From an uncultured Opitutales bacterium (GTDB taxonomy: Bacteria > Verrucomicrobiota > Verrucomicrobiia > Opitutales > Intestinicryptomonadaceae), in assembly GCA_944390805.1 (NCBI GenBank), contig CALXQW010000041.1, positions 122,094 through 186,093 of the forward strand: a stretch of DNA of 64,000 nucleotides. The letters run 5' to 3'. A program made the translations under genes and the position numbers. Positions 1 to 8,770 of the stretch are shown here, in pieces (the stretch's first letter is position 1; each line of letters opens with the position of its first letter). Below the pieces are notes generated by a model. That model was not told the origin of the DNA. It did not search any database and worked only from the letters and a program-made list of their open reading frames with translations.

Positions 1-287
1 TTGCCGGAAGGGATTTTGGAGATTTTCTAGTGTGGCGCAAAGAGGGGTGCGCCTCTTACGAGCTTGCCGTTGTTGTAGATGATGCGGCAATGAAAATAAC
101 CGAGGTTGTCCGCGGGGCAGATTTGCTCGTTAGCACAGCTCGTCAGATACTTCTTTACAGGGCTTTGTCTTTGCCTATTCCAAAGTTTTTTCATTGTCCG
201 CTGCTTACAGATTCTCACGGAGAAAAAATCTCAAAGACAACCCTTCTTGCAAAACATCATTCCCCGCTTCTTATAGGCAGGCATTGA
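1..287 (+). CDS. gluQ: Glutamyl-Q tRNA(Asp) synthetase, 3' end (partial)
   Basis: The reading frame is open from base 3 and ends with TGA at 285-287, so only about 94 C-terminal residues are visible; the gene begins before the window. The visible part has AVVVDDA, then [17 protein letters not shown] and a KISK signature. This order is the C-terminal half of the catalytic Rossmann domain of GluQ (YadB), the truncated glutamyl-tRNA synthetase paralogue that glutamylates queuosine in tRNA(Asp) in the cytoplasm. The protein stops soon after the KMSKS-like motif, which fits GluQ, since full GltX would continue into an anticodon-binding domain. A full GltX is therefore unlikely, but a short GltX-like paralogue of other specificity cannot be excluded. 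Confidence 0.8.
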   Translation, partial: AGRDFGDFLVWRKEGCASYELAVVVDDAAMKITEVVRGADLLVSTARQILLYRALSLPIPKFFHCPLLTDSHGEKISKTTLLAKHHSPLLIGRH

Positions 288-340
288 TTCCTTTTTTTTT
301 GAAAACTGCGTATTTGACTTGCGCGCAATTAAATGCAATA

Positions 341-628
341 ATGCCAATTATGAAGACGAAAACTTCCTCAAAAAAGAGTTCCTCCGCGGCGGCAAAGAAA
401 ACGGCAAAGATTTCTTCGCCCGCTATCCGACGCATAGATCTTACCAAATTCTTTGAGAATATTTTCTCCAAGAGCAAACATTCAAAGATGGCAGATCTTT
501 ACATAAGGGCGGAACTCGCAAAAAAAGGCATGGACGAGGACGCAATAAAAAAACTTATGAAGTCCGTAAAGGTTAGTGTAGACAGGCTTGACCTTACTAT
601 AGATGTAAAAGCTGAGGCCGTTGAATAA
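341..628 (+). CDS. Small basic protein of unknown function
   Basis: I do not recognise this 95-residue protein. The longer open frame reaches back into gluQ, so I chose ATG 341 (a second ATG at 350 is equally possible); no convincing Shine-Dalgarno precedes either. The first 25 residues are lysine-, serine- and alanine-rich and probably disordered, resembling the tails of some DNA- or RNA-binding proteins. The rest, from about residue 30, is a predicted helical segment containing LYIRAELAKKGMDEDAIKKL, distantly reminiscent of one RecX repeat, and it ends in an acidic tail. There is no signal peptide or membrane segment. It could be an independent gene or spurious; the composition and sharp helical periodicity favour a real protein. 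Confidence 0.45.
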   Translation: MPIMKTKTSSKKSSSAAAKKTAKISSPAIRRIDLTKFFENIFSKSKHSKMADLYIRAELAKKGMDEDAIKKLMKSVKVSVDRLDLTIDVKAEAVE

Positions 629-1004
629 GTTTTTTTGTTTCGGGTTTTTCCTCTGTCTGGATAAATTCCAAATTAGCCAGCCTTATAATTTAAGATATCT
701 TTCTAGCAATAGGAAAGACGTCTTATTTATTATTCTTTAGCTTAAGACTTCTATCTCGGCTGGGGAAAATATTTTTCTATTCTTTCCTCAAGAGAATAAT
801 AGACAGATATTTACTTCTATTTTACATTTGCTTTTTTTTATATGTTTCTTAATACATATAGTTATTGCTATATTTATATATGTTCTTCTAAAAATAGAGC
901 AAAATCAATTATGTGTTGCTAGAAAATCTTCTTATAAGAAATAATCTTCCATCTTGAAAGAATGGGTCTTTGGACAAAAAACTTTATATATAGCAAATTT
1001 ACTA
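629..1004. other. AT-rich intergenic stretch, no feature recognised
   Basis: This 376-base stretch lies between two convergent genes. It is strongly AT-rich with many short A/T runs. I see no open frame with coding character, no tRNA-like fold and no clear hairpin followed by a T-run. Presumably both flanking genes terminate here. Confidence 0.5.
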
Positions 1005-2492
1005 TTATTTACTTATTAGGTCTTCCACCGCAGAGAGTGGAGCAATAAATAGCGGATAATCCGCAAGGGGCAGAGTTCTAAGTTGCTCCTTTAGTTTATA
1101 TACTTTGCCGGTTAACATGTCTATAAGAACAGGGTTGGGCATCTTTCCGTAGTAGGTTATTTTTACGGAGAAATCCGGAAGGGTGCGCATTTGTAAATCT
1201 TCGGGCAACCAATATGCAAGAATGGGATATTTTCCTTCTCTTAAAAATACTTTTGATACCGATTCTACCGCGCATTCCTCCAGGCGCGAGGTCTTTTTTG
1301 TTGGGGAGATATTTTTTGAAATGTTTATAAACTCGTCTTCGGCCGGAGATATTTTGGAGTCGAACAAGGCGCAGAAATTGCGCATGGCGTAATATACTTT
1401 GCGCGGGCGGTGTTCTCCGGAACCTTCAAAGATTCCCCATACAGCCTCAGTATTCAGGCCGTCGCCCTCGGCGGTCTTGTAGTTTGAGTTGAAGTCTGTA
1501 ACCATGAAAAGCGATGTCATCTTTAGATCCAAAGACAAATCTGTTGTGTATCGGCGAAGCATCCATTTTGCTTGGAGGGTCTCGTCGGAATTTGTCCATG
1601 TTTTTCTTGCGTACCAGCTATGGGGCGGAATATCTGCGGGGAATCCGCTTTCGCCCTGAATTATCTGGGTATTGGCTTTTGCGGAGCGTATATATTTGCG
1701 TATAAGGGAAATTTCATTGCGGTATCTGGGTTCTGGAAGAGTATAGTAGGGGTGTACGGAGTAGAAATCGGCAATAGTTCCCATGCCAAGCTCGCAGAAA
1801 AATTTTCTTGCGGCCATGGGGTTTGTTCCGGATACGCACATGCCAATTTCTGCGTCGGGAATTTCCCGCCTTATAATCTCCGCAGTAAGGCGCACAAGCT
1901 TTGAGTATTCCTCTGGCGACGGATTTGCAGGCCTCCAAAACTTCTTATCGAGAGGTTCATTCCATATTTCAAATATCTTAATCCTGCCTTTGAAATGCCT
2001 TGCAAGCGCGCGAATGTAGTTCTTCCATGCTGTAAGGCATTCTTCCCCGTAGTAGAGCGGACTAAAGCCAACTGCGGTTGGATTGTCTATGTCTTTCATG
2101 TATATTGGGTTTCCATAGCCAATATTAAACCAGGGTTGTACTCCGCGGGAAAGCAGGTTGTTTACGACATCGTCTAACCAGGTAAAGTTGTAGATTCCTT
2201 TTTGTGTTTCCGTCCTGGCCCAGCCGGTTTGGCAGCGCGCCCATTTTACGCCTATAGAGCCAACTTTGTCGTAGAATTCCGACGGCTCAAAAACTTTTCT
2301 GTCGAGGCATTCAAAGCCTATTCCCAGGCGCGATTGCGAAATTTCCGACGATTTAAAATTCTTTAAAACTCCAATTTCTTCAAGGGGCAGGTCTTTAAAA
2401 TTTTGCAGTTTTTCAATCTGCGCAGGCAAACTTCCTGGCGCAAATAATAAAAGGGCGTAAAATAGCGCAGATGCTTGCAGTAAAAGCTTCAT
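1005..2492 (-). CDS. Secreted clan GH-A glycoside hydrolase (GH39/GH5-like)
   Basis: A 495-residue exported hydrolase. Residues 1-24 form a signal peptide with an LPAQ cleavage region. The TIM-barrel carries IWNEP with the presumed acid/base Glu179 and QGESGFP with the presumed nucleophile Glu281, about 100 residues apart at the ends of beta-strands 4 and 7; this is the signature of retaining clan GH-A enzymes. A histidine-rich HPYY at 247-250 also fits. A small C-terminal beta domain (about 400-495) follows, as in GH39 xylosidases. The start ATG is preceded by GAGGAAATT, a good ribosome site. It stands alone between AT-rich spacers. The exact family and substrate cannot be fixed from the sequence; GH39, GH5 or an unassigned clan-A family are all possible. 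Confidence 0.75.
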   Translation of the reverse strand: MKLLLQASALFYALLLFAPGSLPAQIEKLQNFKDLPLEEIGVLKNFKSSEISQSRLGIGFECLDRKVFEPSEFYDKVGSIGVKWARCQTGWARTETQKGIYNFTWLDDVVNNLLSRGVQPWFNIGYGNPIYMKDIDNPTAVGFSPLYYGEECLTAWKNYIRALARHFKGRIKIFEIWNEPLDKKFWRPANPSPEEYSKLVRLTAEIIRREIPDAEIGMCVSGTNPMAARKFFCELGMGTIADFYSVHPYYTLPEPRYRNEISLIRKYIRSAKANTQIIQGESGFPADIPPHSWYARKTWTNSDETLQAKWMLRRYTTDLSLDLKMTSLFMVTDFNSNYKTAEGDGLNTEAVWGIFEGSGEHRPRKVYYAMRNFCALFDSKISPAEDEFINISKNISPTKKTSRLEECAVESVSKVFLREGKYPILAYWLPEDLQMRTLPDFSVKITYYGKMPNPVLIDMLTGKVYKLKEQLRTLPLADYPLFIAPLSAVEDLISK

Positions 2493-3155
2493 AATTTCCT
2501 CTTGGTTATAGTGGCTTAACTCCCTAAGAATTGATAGAAAAGAGACTTTTTATATGTTAGCTTTTAGGAGAGATTCCGTCAAAATAAATTATGGATATGT
2601 TAATAAAATTTTGATATTTTGTTTTGTTCAAAATATCTTTTAACGCCGGAGTAGATATGTGCTTTGGGTAAGGTAATTCTTAATTTCTTATTCTATTTTA
2701 GGAATGTATTAGGGCGGGTTTTGCCGTTTGGAATTAACTTAATGTTTCTTATTTTTCTAAGATTTTTTTAATGTATTTTAATAAAAGTTTTATCTTTTCT
2801 TTTCTGCTCCAAATTATGGATTTCTCTTATTAAGGAAAAACTTTTCTGTCAGCCCAGAGATTTTTACAATGCAAGAAAACTTGCCTTTTGCTTGCAAGAT
2901 ATATGCGCAAATTTACCGTATCTAATGGTAAATTTCTCTTTGAGCCGATATAAAGATAATGGCAGGCAAGGGTTTTGGGGCAAGATGGCATATTTTTATG
3001 TAAATTGTAATGATATGATTTTCAAATAAATGCGAGTCTTGCCAAGAGCTTTGCATATGGCTTTGCGTTAATTTCCGAAAGGGCATATTGGCATTTTTTT
3101 GCCCGGCAAAAAAAATATTTTTTATTGCAATCTGTTGTTGCAATCCGGCGGGGAA
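2493..3155. other. Long AT-rich divergent intergenic region
   Basis: About 660 bases separate the glycosidase (minus) from nuoA (plus). It must hold promoters for both. I see no coding-like frame and no tRNA fold. The only distinct structure is the inverted repeat near 2613-2637, listed separately. Confidence 0.5.
2613..2637. promoter_or_regulatory. Inverted repeat upstream of glycosidase gene
   Basis: GATATTTTG (2613-2621) and CAAAATATC (2629-2637) form a perfect 9-base inverted repeat around a 7-base centre, about 120 bases upstream of the glycosidase start. It could be an operator for a dimeric regulator. Its all-AT nature in an AT-rich spacer means chance is a real alternative. Confidence 0.25.
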
Positions 3156-3560
3156 ATGAAAGTATTTTGTCTTATGGAAAACAGCGCATATTTTCCCGTT
3201 CTGGTTCAGTTGCTCGTAGCGGCCGTTATGGGCGTGGTTATAATTGCGGCGAGCCACATGTTCGGACAGCGTTCAAAACCAAACGCCCTGAAAGACTCCG
3301 CCTATGAATGCGGCATGAAGCCCTTCGGCGCGCCGCACCCTCGCTTTGGAGTTAAATTTTATCTGATAGCGGCTCTGTTTGTCATATTTGACATAGAGAT
3401 TGTCTTCATGATTCCGTTTGCGTTTATATATGCAGACTTTCTTGCGGCTAACCTTCCGGTGGTTTTGTCGATATTATTCTTTATAGCGCTGATGGCTGTC
3501 GGGCTGATTTACGAAATAAAGAAAAATGCCCTCGATTGGGGCCTGCCTAAATCCAATTAG
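3156..3560 (+). CDS. nuoA: NADH-quinone oxidoreductase subunit A
   Basis: A 134-residue membrane protein with three hydrophobic segments. The loop after the first segment has the conserved YECGMKPFG context and the second segment begins RFGVKFYLIAALFVIFDIE, both hallmarks of NuoA, which helps form the membrane-arm junction of respiratory complex I. I start at ATG 3156, preceded by GGCGGGG; an upstream extension has no ribosome site. ATG 3174 is an alternative. Unusually, no nuoB or other complex I gene follows; the next gene, 18 bases on, is a PTS-EIIA/diadenylate cyclase fusion. The NuoE/F/G-like proteins at 15.9-20.6 kb belong to a different, soluble complex. The rest of complex I must be encoded elsewhere if this subunit functions. 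Confidence 0.9.
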   Translation: MKVFCLMENSAYFPVLVQLLVAAVMGVVIIAASHMFGQRSKPNALKDSAYECGMKPFGAPHPRFGVKFYLIAALFVIFDIEIVFMIPFAFIYADFLAANLPVVLSILFFIALMAVGLIYEIKKNALDWGLPKSN

Positions 3561-3578
3561 CGCAAAATCCAACAAGCG

Positions 3579-4928
3579 ATGCGCCTCGACCGATACCTTG
3601 CAAAATCAAGAATAATAGATCTTGTCTCTTCCGATTTTAAAGAGGCTCTTGCTGAATTGCTCGCAAGCGTATCTGAAAAGCTCTTGCCGCAATCTATGCG
3701 TTCGGAGGCGCTCAAGGAGCTGATTGCAAGAGAGCGCAATATTTCAACATGTTTGGGAAATTCCATCTGCATGCCGCATGCAAGGGTGAATATATCCCAG
3801 AAGTTCATATTTGCGGTTGGACGCTGCTCCGACAAAGGCTTGGAATTTGACAACAGCAAAGAATACAAGGGCGTGCGCCTGGTGTTTTTGTTGCTTGCCG
3901 CGGAGGAGGAATCTTCATACCTGCATGTTTTGGCGAGTCTGGCAAGGGTGTTTGCAAATGCTGCAACGATAGACTCTATGATATCTCAGCCAGATTTGAA
4001 GTCTTTTCGCGAGCGCGTGATGAAGGCGTTTTCTTCGGGAGAGTTGCGCTACAAAAAACAGAGCAGAACAAACCGCCTATTCTTGCGCGAGGCTCAGAAG
4101 ATAGCCAAGGGTGCAAAATGCTCAAAGATTGTTGTCATGGGAGACACTTTCACCGATGGCCTTGATGTTGACGAGTATTTTAATGGGACAAAAGTAGTTA
4201 TTGTATCGGAGAAGACCGGGGCAAATTTTGGTTCTTCCATATACGCTACTATAAACATAAGGGTGTTTTCCCGCACGAGGCTTGCCCAAGTTAAGAGCGC
4301 CATAATAGTGGGTCTTGCAAAGGGAATATTTCAGCCGGACGACAAAATCTGCTGTATAGGTGGCACGCAGAACAGCAATTTGATAGACACTCTTGTTCTT
4401 CTGGACTTGGGTACGGAATTTGCGGAGATATTTGCAAGCCAGAACGATTTTCTGCCTGAAGGCGTAAAGCCGGAGGTAATAGAGCGCGTGATAGACATTG
4501 CCACGGAGCTTTCCGTAGAGGGCCGGGAAGGCAAGCCTGTGGGCTGTATTTTTGTTGTGGGAAGCTCAAAGAAGCTTTCGCCATTCATAAAACAGCTTAT
4601 ACTCAACCCGTTCCACGGGTACAGTCCGGAAGACAGAAATGTGCTCAATCCTTTTATGGACGAGACCGTAAAGGAATTTTCCATAATAGACGGTGCCTTT
4701 GTAATAAATGGAGACGGGGTTTTAGAATCTGCCGGAAGCCTTATCCACACGCCGGACTTCAACTTGAAGCTTCCCGGCGGGCTTGGCGCGCGCCATGCGG
4801 CGGCCTATTCAATATCGCTTGCGGCGGATTGCATCTCTTTGGTTATTTCTTCAAGCACAAGCCAGCTGACCATGTTCAGGCGCGGGCAGATGCTTCCTCT
4901 TACGGAAAAGAAGAAGTCTTTTGCATAG
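3579..4928 (+). CDS. PTS EIIA / pyruvate-kinase-C-like / diadenylate cyclase fusion
   Basis: A 449-residue soluble three-part protein. Residues about 5-150 resemble a fructose-type PTS EIIA domain with the PHAR sequence whose His67 is the expected phosphorylation site. Residues about 180-280 (KIVVMGDT, DDKICCIGGTQ, LIDTLVLLDLG) resemble the alpha/beta C-terminal domain of pyruvate kinase, which I recall accompanying some archaeal DAC proteins. Residues about 320-440 are a DAC (DisA_N) domain: DGAFVI at 371-376 matches the DGA motif, GLGARHAAA at 401-409 matches the RHR motif except that the third residue is Ala. DAC domains condense two ATP into c-di-AMP. It follows nuoA by 18 bases. No other PTS gene is in the window. 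Activity is inferred, and the RHA variant leaves it uncertain. Confidence 0.8.
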   Translation: MRLDRYLAKSRIIDLVSSDFKEALAELLASVSEKLLPQSMRSEALKELIARERNISTCLGNSICMPHARVNISQKFIFAVGRCSDKGLEFDNSKEYKGVRLVFLLLAAEEESSYLHVLASLARVFANAATIDSMISQPDLKSFRERVMKAFSSGELRYKKQSRTNRLFLREAQKIAKGAKCSKIVVMGDTFTDGLDVDEYFNGTKVVIVSEKTGANFGSSIYATINIRVFSRTRLAQVKSAIIVGLAKGIFQPDDKICCIGGTQNSNLIDTLVLLDLGTEFAEIFASQNDFLPEGVKPEVIERVIDIATELSVEGREGKPVGCIFVVGSSKKLSPFIKQLILNPFHGYSPEDRNVLNPFMDETVKEFSIIDGAFVINGDGVLESAGSLIHTPDFNLKLPGGLGARHAAAYSISLAADCISLVISSSTSQLTMFRRGQMLPLTEKKKSFA

Positions 4929-5063
4929 AATTGCAGCAAAAATGGTTGGTCGCGTGCGAGTCTATATGGAAAGGCGCTTTTGCTTTTACATACGGGAAGG
5001 AGTTTGCTGGCATATATTTTGCATCGGCGCATTTGCGCAGTTAAAGGAACAGAAAGTTTTTCA

Positions 5064-6476
5064 ATGAAGATATATTTTATAGGAATTTGCGGAACTATAA
5101 TGGGAAATTCTGCCATACTCATGAAACGTTTGGGTCATGAAGTGTGCGGTAGCGACAGGGGAATATACGAACCGATGAAATCGGCGTTGTCGGCGGCTGG
5201 AGTTGAGTGCCTTCAGGGGTGGAATCCGGACAACATAAAGAACTTTGCTCCCGATTGCATAGTGGTTGGCAATGCAATAAGCAGAATGAATCCGGAGCTC
5301 GAGTTTGCTCTTGCAGACGGCTCTTACGAGCTTACCAGCCTTCCGCAGGCCATAAGTTCCCACTTGATAGGTCGGCGCAATAGTCTGGTTGTAAGCGGAA
5401 CTCATGGCAAAACCACAACAACGTCTCTTGCGGCTTTCATATTGCGCGCTAACGGTGTTGATGCGGGGTGGCTTATAGGCGGGGTTCCTCAGGATTTCCC
5501 AGAGGGCGGGGCAAATTTGGGGTCTATGTCGGCGCCGTTTGTGATAGAGGGCGACGAGTACGATTCCGCCTATTTCGACAAGCGCAGTAAGTTCATACAC
5601 TACAAGCCCTATGTTCTAATAATCAATAATATCGAGTTTGACCATGCCGATATTTTTCGCGATATTTACGATGTAAAAAGAACTTTCAGCCATGTCAGGC
5701 GCATAGTTTCGCCTTTGGGGCTCATAATAGAAAATGCCGACGATGCAAACATTGCATCTCTTGAGCCCACTCCGTGGACAAGAAGGGTAAAAGTTGGATT
5801 TTCAGAAAACGCCGACTTGAAAATAAAAGACTTTGTTCAGCATGCCGACGGCTCCTCGTTTACGCTTGAATGCGGCGGAATTTGCAAGAGGATTGAATGG
5901 GCGCAAAGCGGCCAATACAACGCTCGAAACGCCGCCATGGCTGCCGCAGGTGCTGCGGCGGTAATGGGGCTGGACAATTTGTTGGGGGCAAATCTGGATT
6001 GTCTTAAGGATTTTCAGGGGGTAAAACGCCGCCAGCAGATTATAGCAAGGGGGAATGGAATTGTTGCAATAGAGGATTTCGGGCATCACCCCACGGCAAT
6101 ATCGCTTACTCTCGACGCTTTGAGGCAGCGTTTTAAAGGCTACAAAATTTTTGCAGCCTTCGAGCCGCGCAGCAATACAGCCAGAACAAATGTCTTTGAG
6201 GGGGAGTTCGCTTCCGCGCTTAGGAAGGCCGACAAGGCCTATGTAGGCAAACTTTCCAACGCCGATAAGATTCCTGCCGACAGGCGCATGGACACTGCCG
6301 CCTTGGCGGCTTTGTCGGGAATACATTGCAGAGCCTTTGAAGACAATCTTGAGCTTCTAAAAACCCTTAAGGCAGATGCCGCCGCAGATGATTGCAATAA
6401 GGTTGTTGTGTTCTTCAGCAATGGAAGTTTCGATTCCATACATAAACTCTTTGCGGCAGATATCCCCTCAAGGTAG
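5064..6476 (+). CDS. mpl: UDP-MurNAc:L-Ala-gamma-D-Glu-meso-DAP ligase (murein peptide recycling)
   Basis: A 470-residue cytoplasmic Mur-ligase family enzyme that attaches recycled tripeptide to UDP-MurNAc. The start MKIYFIGICGT at ATG 5064 is the normal Mpl N-terminus, so the upstream open extension is not coding. The central ATP-binding loop GTHGKTTTT is at 112-120, followed by EGDEYDSAYFD, which is specific for Mpl rather than MurC, then NIEFDHADIF, FGHHPTA and FEPRSNTAR. Length agrees with E. coli Mpl (457). It implies meso-DAP peptidoglycan and recycling. sppA follows after 37 bases, probably in the same transcript. Confidence 0.93.
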   Translation: MKIYFIGICGTIMGNSAILMKRLGHEVCGSDRGIYEPMKSALSAAGVECLQGWNPDNIKNFAPDCIVVGNAISRMNPELEFALADGSYELTSLPQAISSHLIGRRNSLVVSGTHGKTTTTSLAAFILRANGVDAGWLIGGVPQDFPEGGANLGSMSAPFVIEGDEYDSAYFDKRSKFIHYKPYVLIINNIEFDHADIFRDIYDVKRTFSHVRRIVSPLGLIIENADDANIASLEPTPWTRRVKVGFSENADLKIKDFVQHADGSSFTLECGGICKRIEWAQSGQYNARNAAMAAAGAAAVMGLDNLLGANLDCLKDFQGVKRRQQIIARGNGIVAIEDFGHHPTAISLTLDALRQRFKGYKIFAAFEPRSNTARTNVFEGEFASALRKADKAYVGKLSNADKIPADRRMDTAALAALSGIHCRAFEDNLELLKTLKADAAADDCNKVVVFFSNGSFDSIHKLFAADIPSR

Positions 6477-6513
6477 GGATCGTGGTTAGACATAGGGCAA
6501 ATAGGAGAAAGAG

Positions 6514-8535
6514 ATGGACTTTTTAAAATCTACGGCGGCAGTTTTCATCGGATTATGCCTGTTTTTCGGCACATGTATCTCGGCGCTTATAGTATTTGTT
6601 TTAATGGTTGCCGTATTTTCAGCCGGAACGCGCAATATGGCAAGCCACTCAAGAGGGGGAATTCTTGTTGTTAATTTGTCCAACCCAATAGTTGAGAGTT
6701 CTTCTGAGGTATCTGCGTTTGCCCGGCTGAATAGAATTCCCGACAGCATAGGCCTTTATGAGGCAACCGCGAGAATTAGGGCGGCAGCTAAAGATAATCT
6801 GATATTAGGGGTTCTTGTGTGCGGCTCCACAAGCTCCGGCGCGGGGGAGACAAGCTTGTCGGCAGTGTCGGAAGTTCGCAGGGAGCTTGAAAGTTTTAAG
6901 GCTTCGGGCAAGCCTGTGTTTGCCTATCTGGAGAATCCGAACCTTGCAGACTATTACTTGGCAAGCTGCGCAAACGAAATAATCCTAAATCCGGAGGGGG
7001 AATTTTCCCTGAAAGGATTGTACGCAGGAGGAATATATTTAAAGGGCGCTCTTGAGAAATGCGGAGTTGGCGTGCAGGTTGTGAAGGCGGGAAAATTCAA
7101 GAATTATGCCGATATGTTTCTGTCGGACAAAATGTCCGCCGAGGATAAATCCCACATGAAAGGAATTCTCGATTTCCTTTGGGGCAAGATTGTGGGGGAA
7201 ATTTCAAAATCGAGGGGGATATCTGTTGCGGATTTAAACCGGATTGCATTGGAGGAAGGAATTTTTTCTGCAAAAAGGGCGCTGTCGCTTAGGCTTGCGG
7301 ACTTTTTGCTCCCAAAGGACGAGGTGATATCGCGCCTATCGGAGGTTGCCGGGTTTAGCGGCATCATAGAAAGCTTCAACCAGTGTTCTATTCTCGATTA
7401 CGGCAAAGGTGGAAAAACAGACTCGATCTTTGCCAAGCGCGGCGGCAATTTGAATGAGACAGCCCTTCCGGAATCTTGCAACCTGGGAATGGAAAGTGCC
7501 GCAAAAGGAATCTCAGAAAAGCCTGTTTTGCAAGCGGATTTAAGCAAGGCAGATATGGGTGAAGCCGCAAAGGAAGAGCCTTCTTTTGACGTGGCAAAAT
7601 CAGAGGTAGATCCTCAGCCGGAACGTATCAATGCGCAGCTTGCAAAAAATAGATATTCAAAACTAAAAAGCCGCGTAAGGCGGGACGCCATTGCGGTGGT
7701 CTATCTAAAAGGGGAAATATACGATTCGTCTTCGGATAGAAACGGCATATCGGCGGCGGACGCATCTGCTTTGCTAAGGTCGTTAAGGTTGGACTCAAAT
7801 ATTAAGGCGGTTGTCTTGAGGGTTGACTCTCCCGGAGGCAGCGCTTTTGGCAGTGAGTTAATAAGAAGGGAAGTGGAACTTTTGACCAAGGAAAAGCCCG
7901 TTGTTGCATCATTTGGCTCTGTGGCGGCAAGCGGAGCATATTGGTTCAGTGCTCCGGCAAGCGAGATATTTTGCGACGATCTTTCCATTGTGGGCTCAAT
8001 AGGGGTATTTGGATTGATGTTCAATGTGGAGAAATTGGCGGGGTCGTTCGGAGTGGCTTTCGACGGGGTTGGAACATCTCCTTTGGCAGACATATACAAT
8101 TTTTCCCGCCCAAAAACTCCGCGCCAGATTGAAATATTGCAAAAGAGGGTGGACGAAGTTTACAGCCAATTTATAGAGATTGTTTCGACAGGAAGAAAAC
8201 TCGATAAAGCCCATGTTAAAACTCTTGCCGACGGCAGAGTTCATGATGCTGGCAAGGCGTTGGAGCTTGGCTTGGTGGATAAAATAGGCGGCCTATACCA
8301 GGCTATGGAATGCGCAGCAAAGCTCGGTGGGTTAACATATGGGTGTCCTGTTGAGGTATATCCGCGCCCGCGAACTTTGGAAATGGTATTTATAGACGCA
8401 TTTGCGGAGTTTTCCGCGCCTTTTGCAAAGAGCGCAGATCTTGGGAATCCGCGCATGCTCTTAAAGCGTGTAAAATCCTTATGCGGAAAAGACGGGGTTT
8501 GCGCGCGCATGCCCCTTATGTTGGAGATAAATTAA
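6514..8535 (+). CDS. sppA: Signal peptide peptidase SppA, 67K type
   Basis: A 673-residue membrane-anchored serine protease that degrades cleaved signal peptides in the periplasm. Residues about 8-37 form a transmembrane anchor. It has the tandem double-domain layout of the long SppA form: the N-terminal repeat carries GKFKNYADMF with the likely general base Lys196, and the C-terminal repeat carries VAASGAYW with the likely nucleophile Ser473. Between the repeats, about residues 296-385 form a polar, low-complexity linker rich in K, E, A and S that is not usual for E. coli SppA (618 residues) and accounts for the extra length. The gene follows mpl closely. Confidence 0.92.
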   Translation: MDFLKSTAAVFIGLCLFFGTCISALIVFVLMVAVFSAGTRNMASHSRGGILVVNLSNPIVESSSEVSAFARLNRIPDSIGLYEATARIRAAAKDNLILGVLVCGSTSSGAGETSLSAVSEVRRELESFKASGKPVFAYLENPNLADYYLASCANEIILNPEGEFSLKGLYAGGIYLKGALEKCGVGVQVVKAGKFKNYADMFLSDKMSAEDKSHMKGILDFLWGKIVGEISKSRGISVADLNRIALEEGIFSAKRALSLRLADFLLPKDEVISRLSEVAGFSGIIESFNQCSILDYGKGGKTDSIFAKRGGNLNETALPESCNLGMESAAKGISEKPVLQADLSKADMGEAAKEEPSFDVAKSEVDPQPERINAQLAKNRYSKLKSRVRRDAIAVVYLKGEIYDSSSDRNGISAADASALLRSLRLDSNIKAVVLRVDSPGGSAFGSELIRREVELLTKEKPVVASFGSVAASGAYWFSAPASEIFCDDLSIVGSIGVFGLMFNVEKLAGSFGVAFDGVGTSPLADIYNFSRPKTPRQIEILQKRVDEVYSQFIEIVSTGRKLDKAHVKTLADGRVHDAGKALELGLVDKIGGLYQAMECAAKLGGLTYGCPVEVYPRPRTLEMVFIDAFAEFSAPFAKSADLGNPRMLLKRVKSLCGKDGVCARMPLMLEIN

Positions 8536-8770
8536 ATACGTAAGCAGTAAAGTGGAGTTGTAAGGTTCTGTCGGGTGGGCTGTGCTGCTTGCGCTGGATA
8601 TATGTGCTTATATATTAGTGGTGCAGAAATTTTGGCGAATTTTTCCCCGTGGCTAAAAAAATATGCAAAGAAATTTGTTGAAAGACGCGTCCCGCGGGAA
8701 TATCTATTTTGGATAGATATGAAAATGCCCGATAGGGCTTTTTAACAATATAAACGGAATAGGAATTTTT

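Noticed and set aside
8536..8770. LexA box upstream of recA
   Set aside because: I looked for E. coli-type, Bacillus-type and GAAC-N7-GTTC sites and found none that is convincing.
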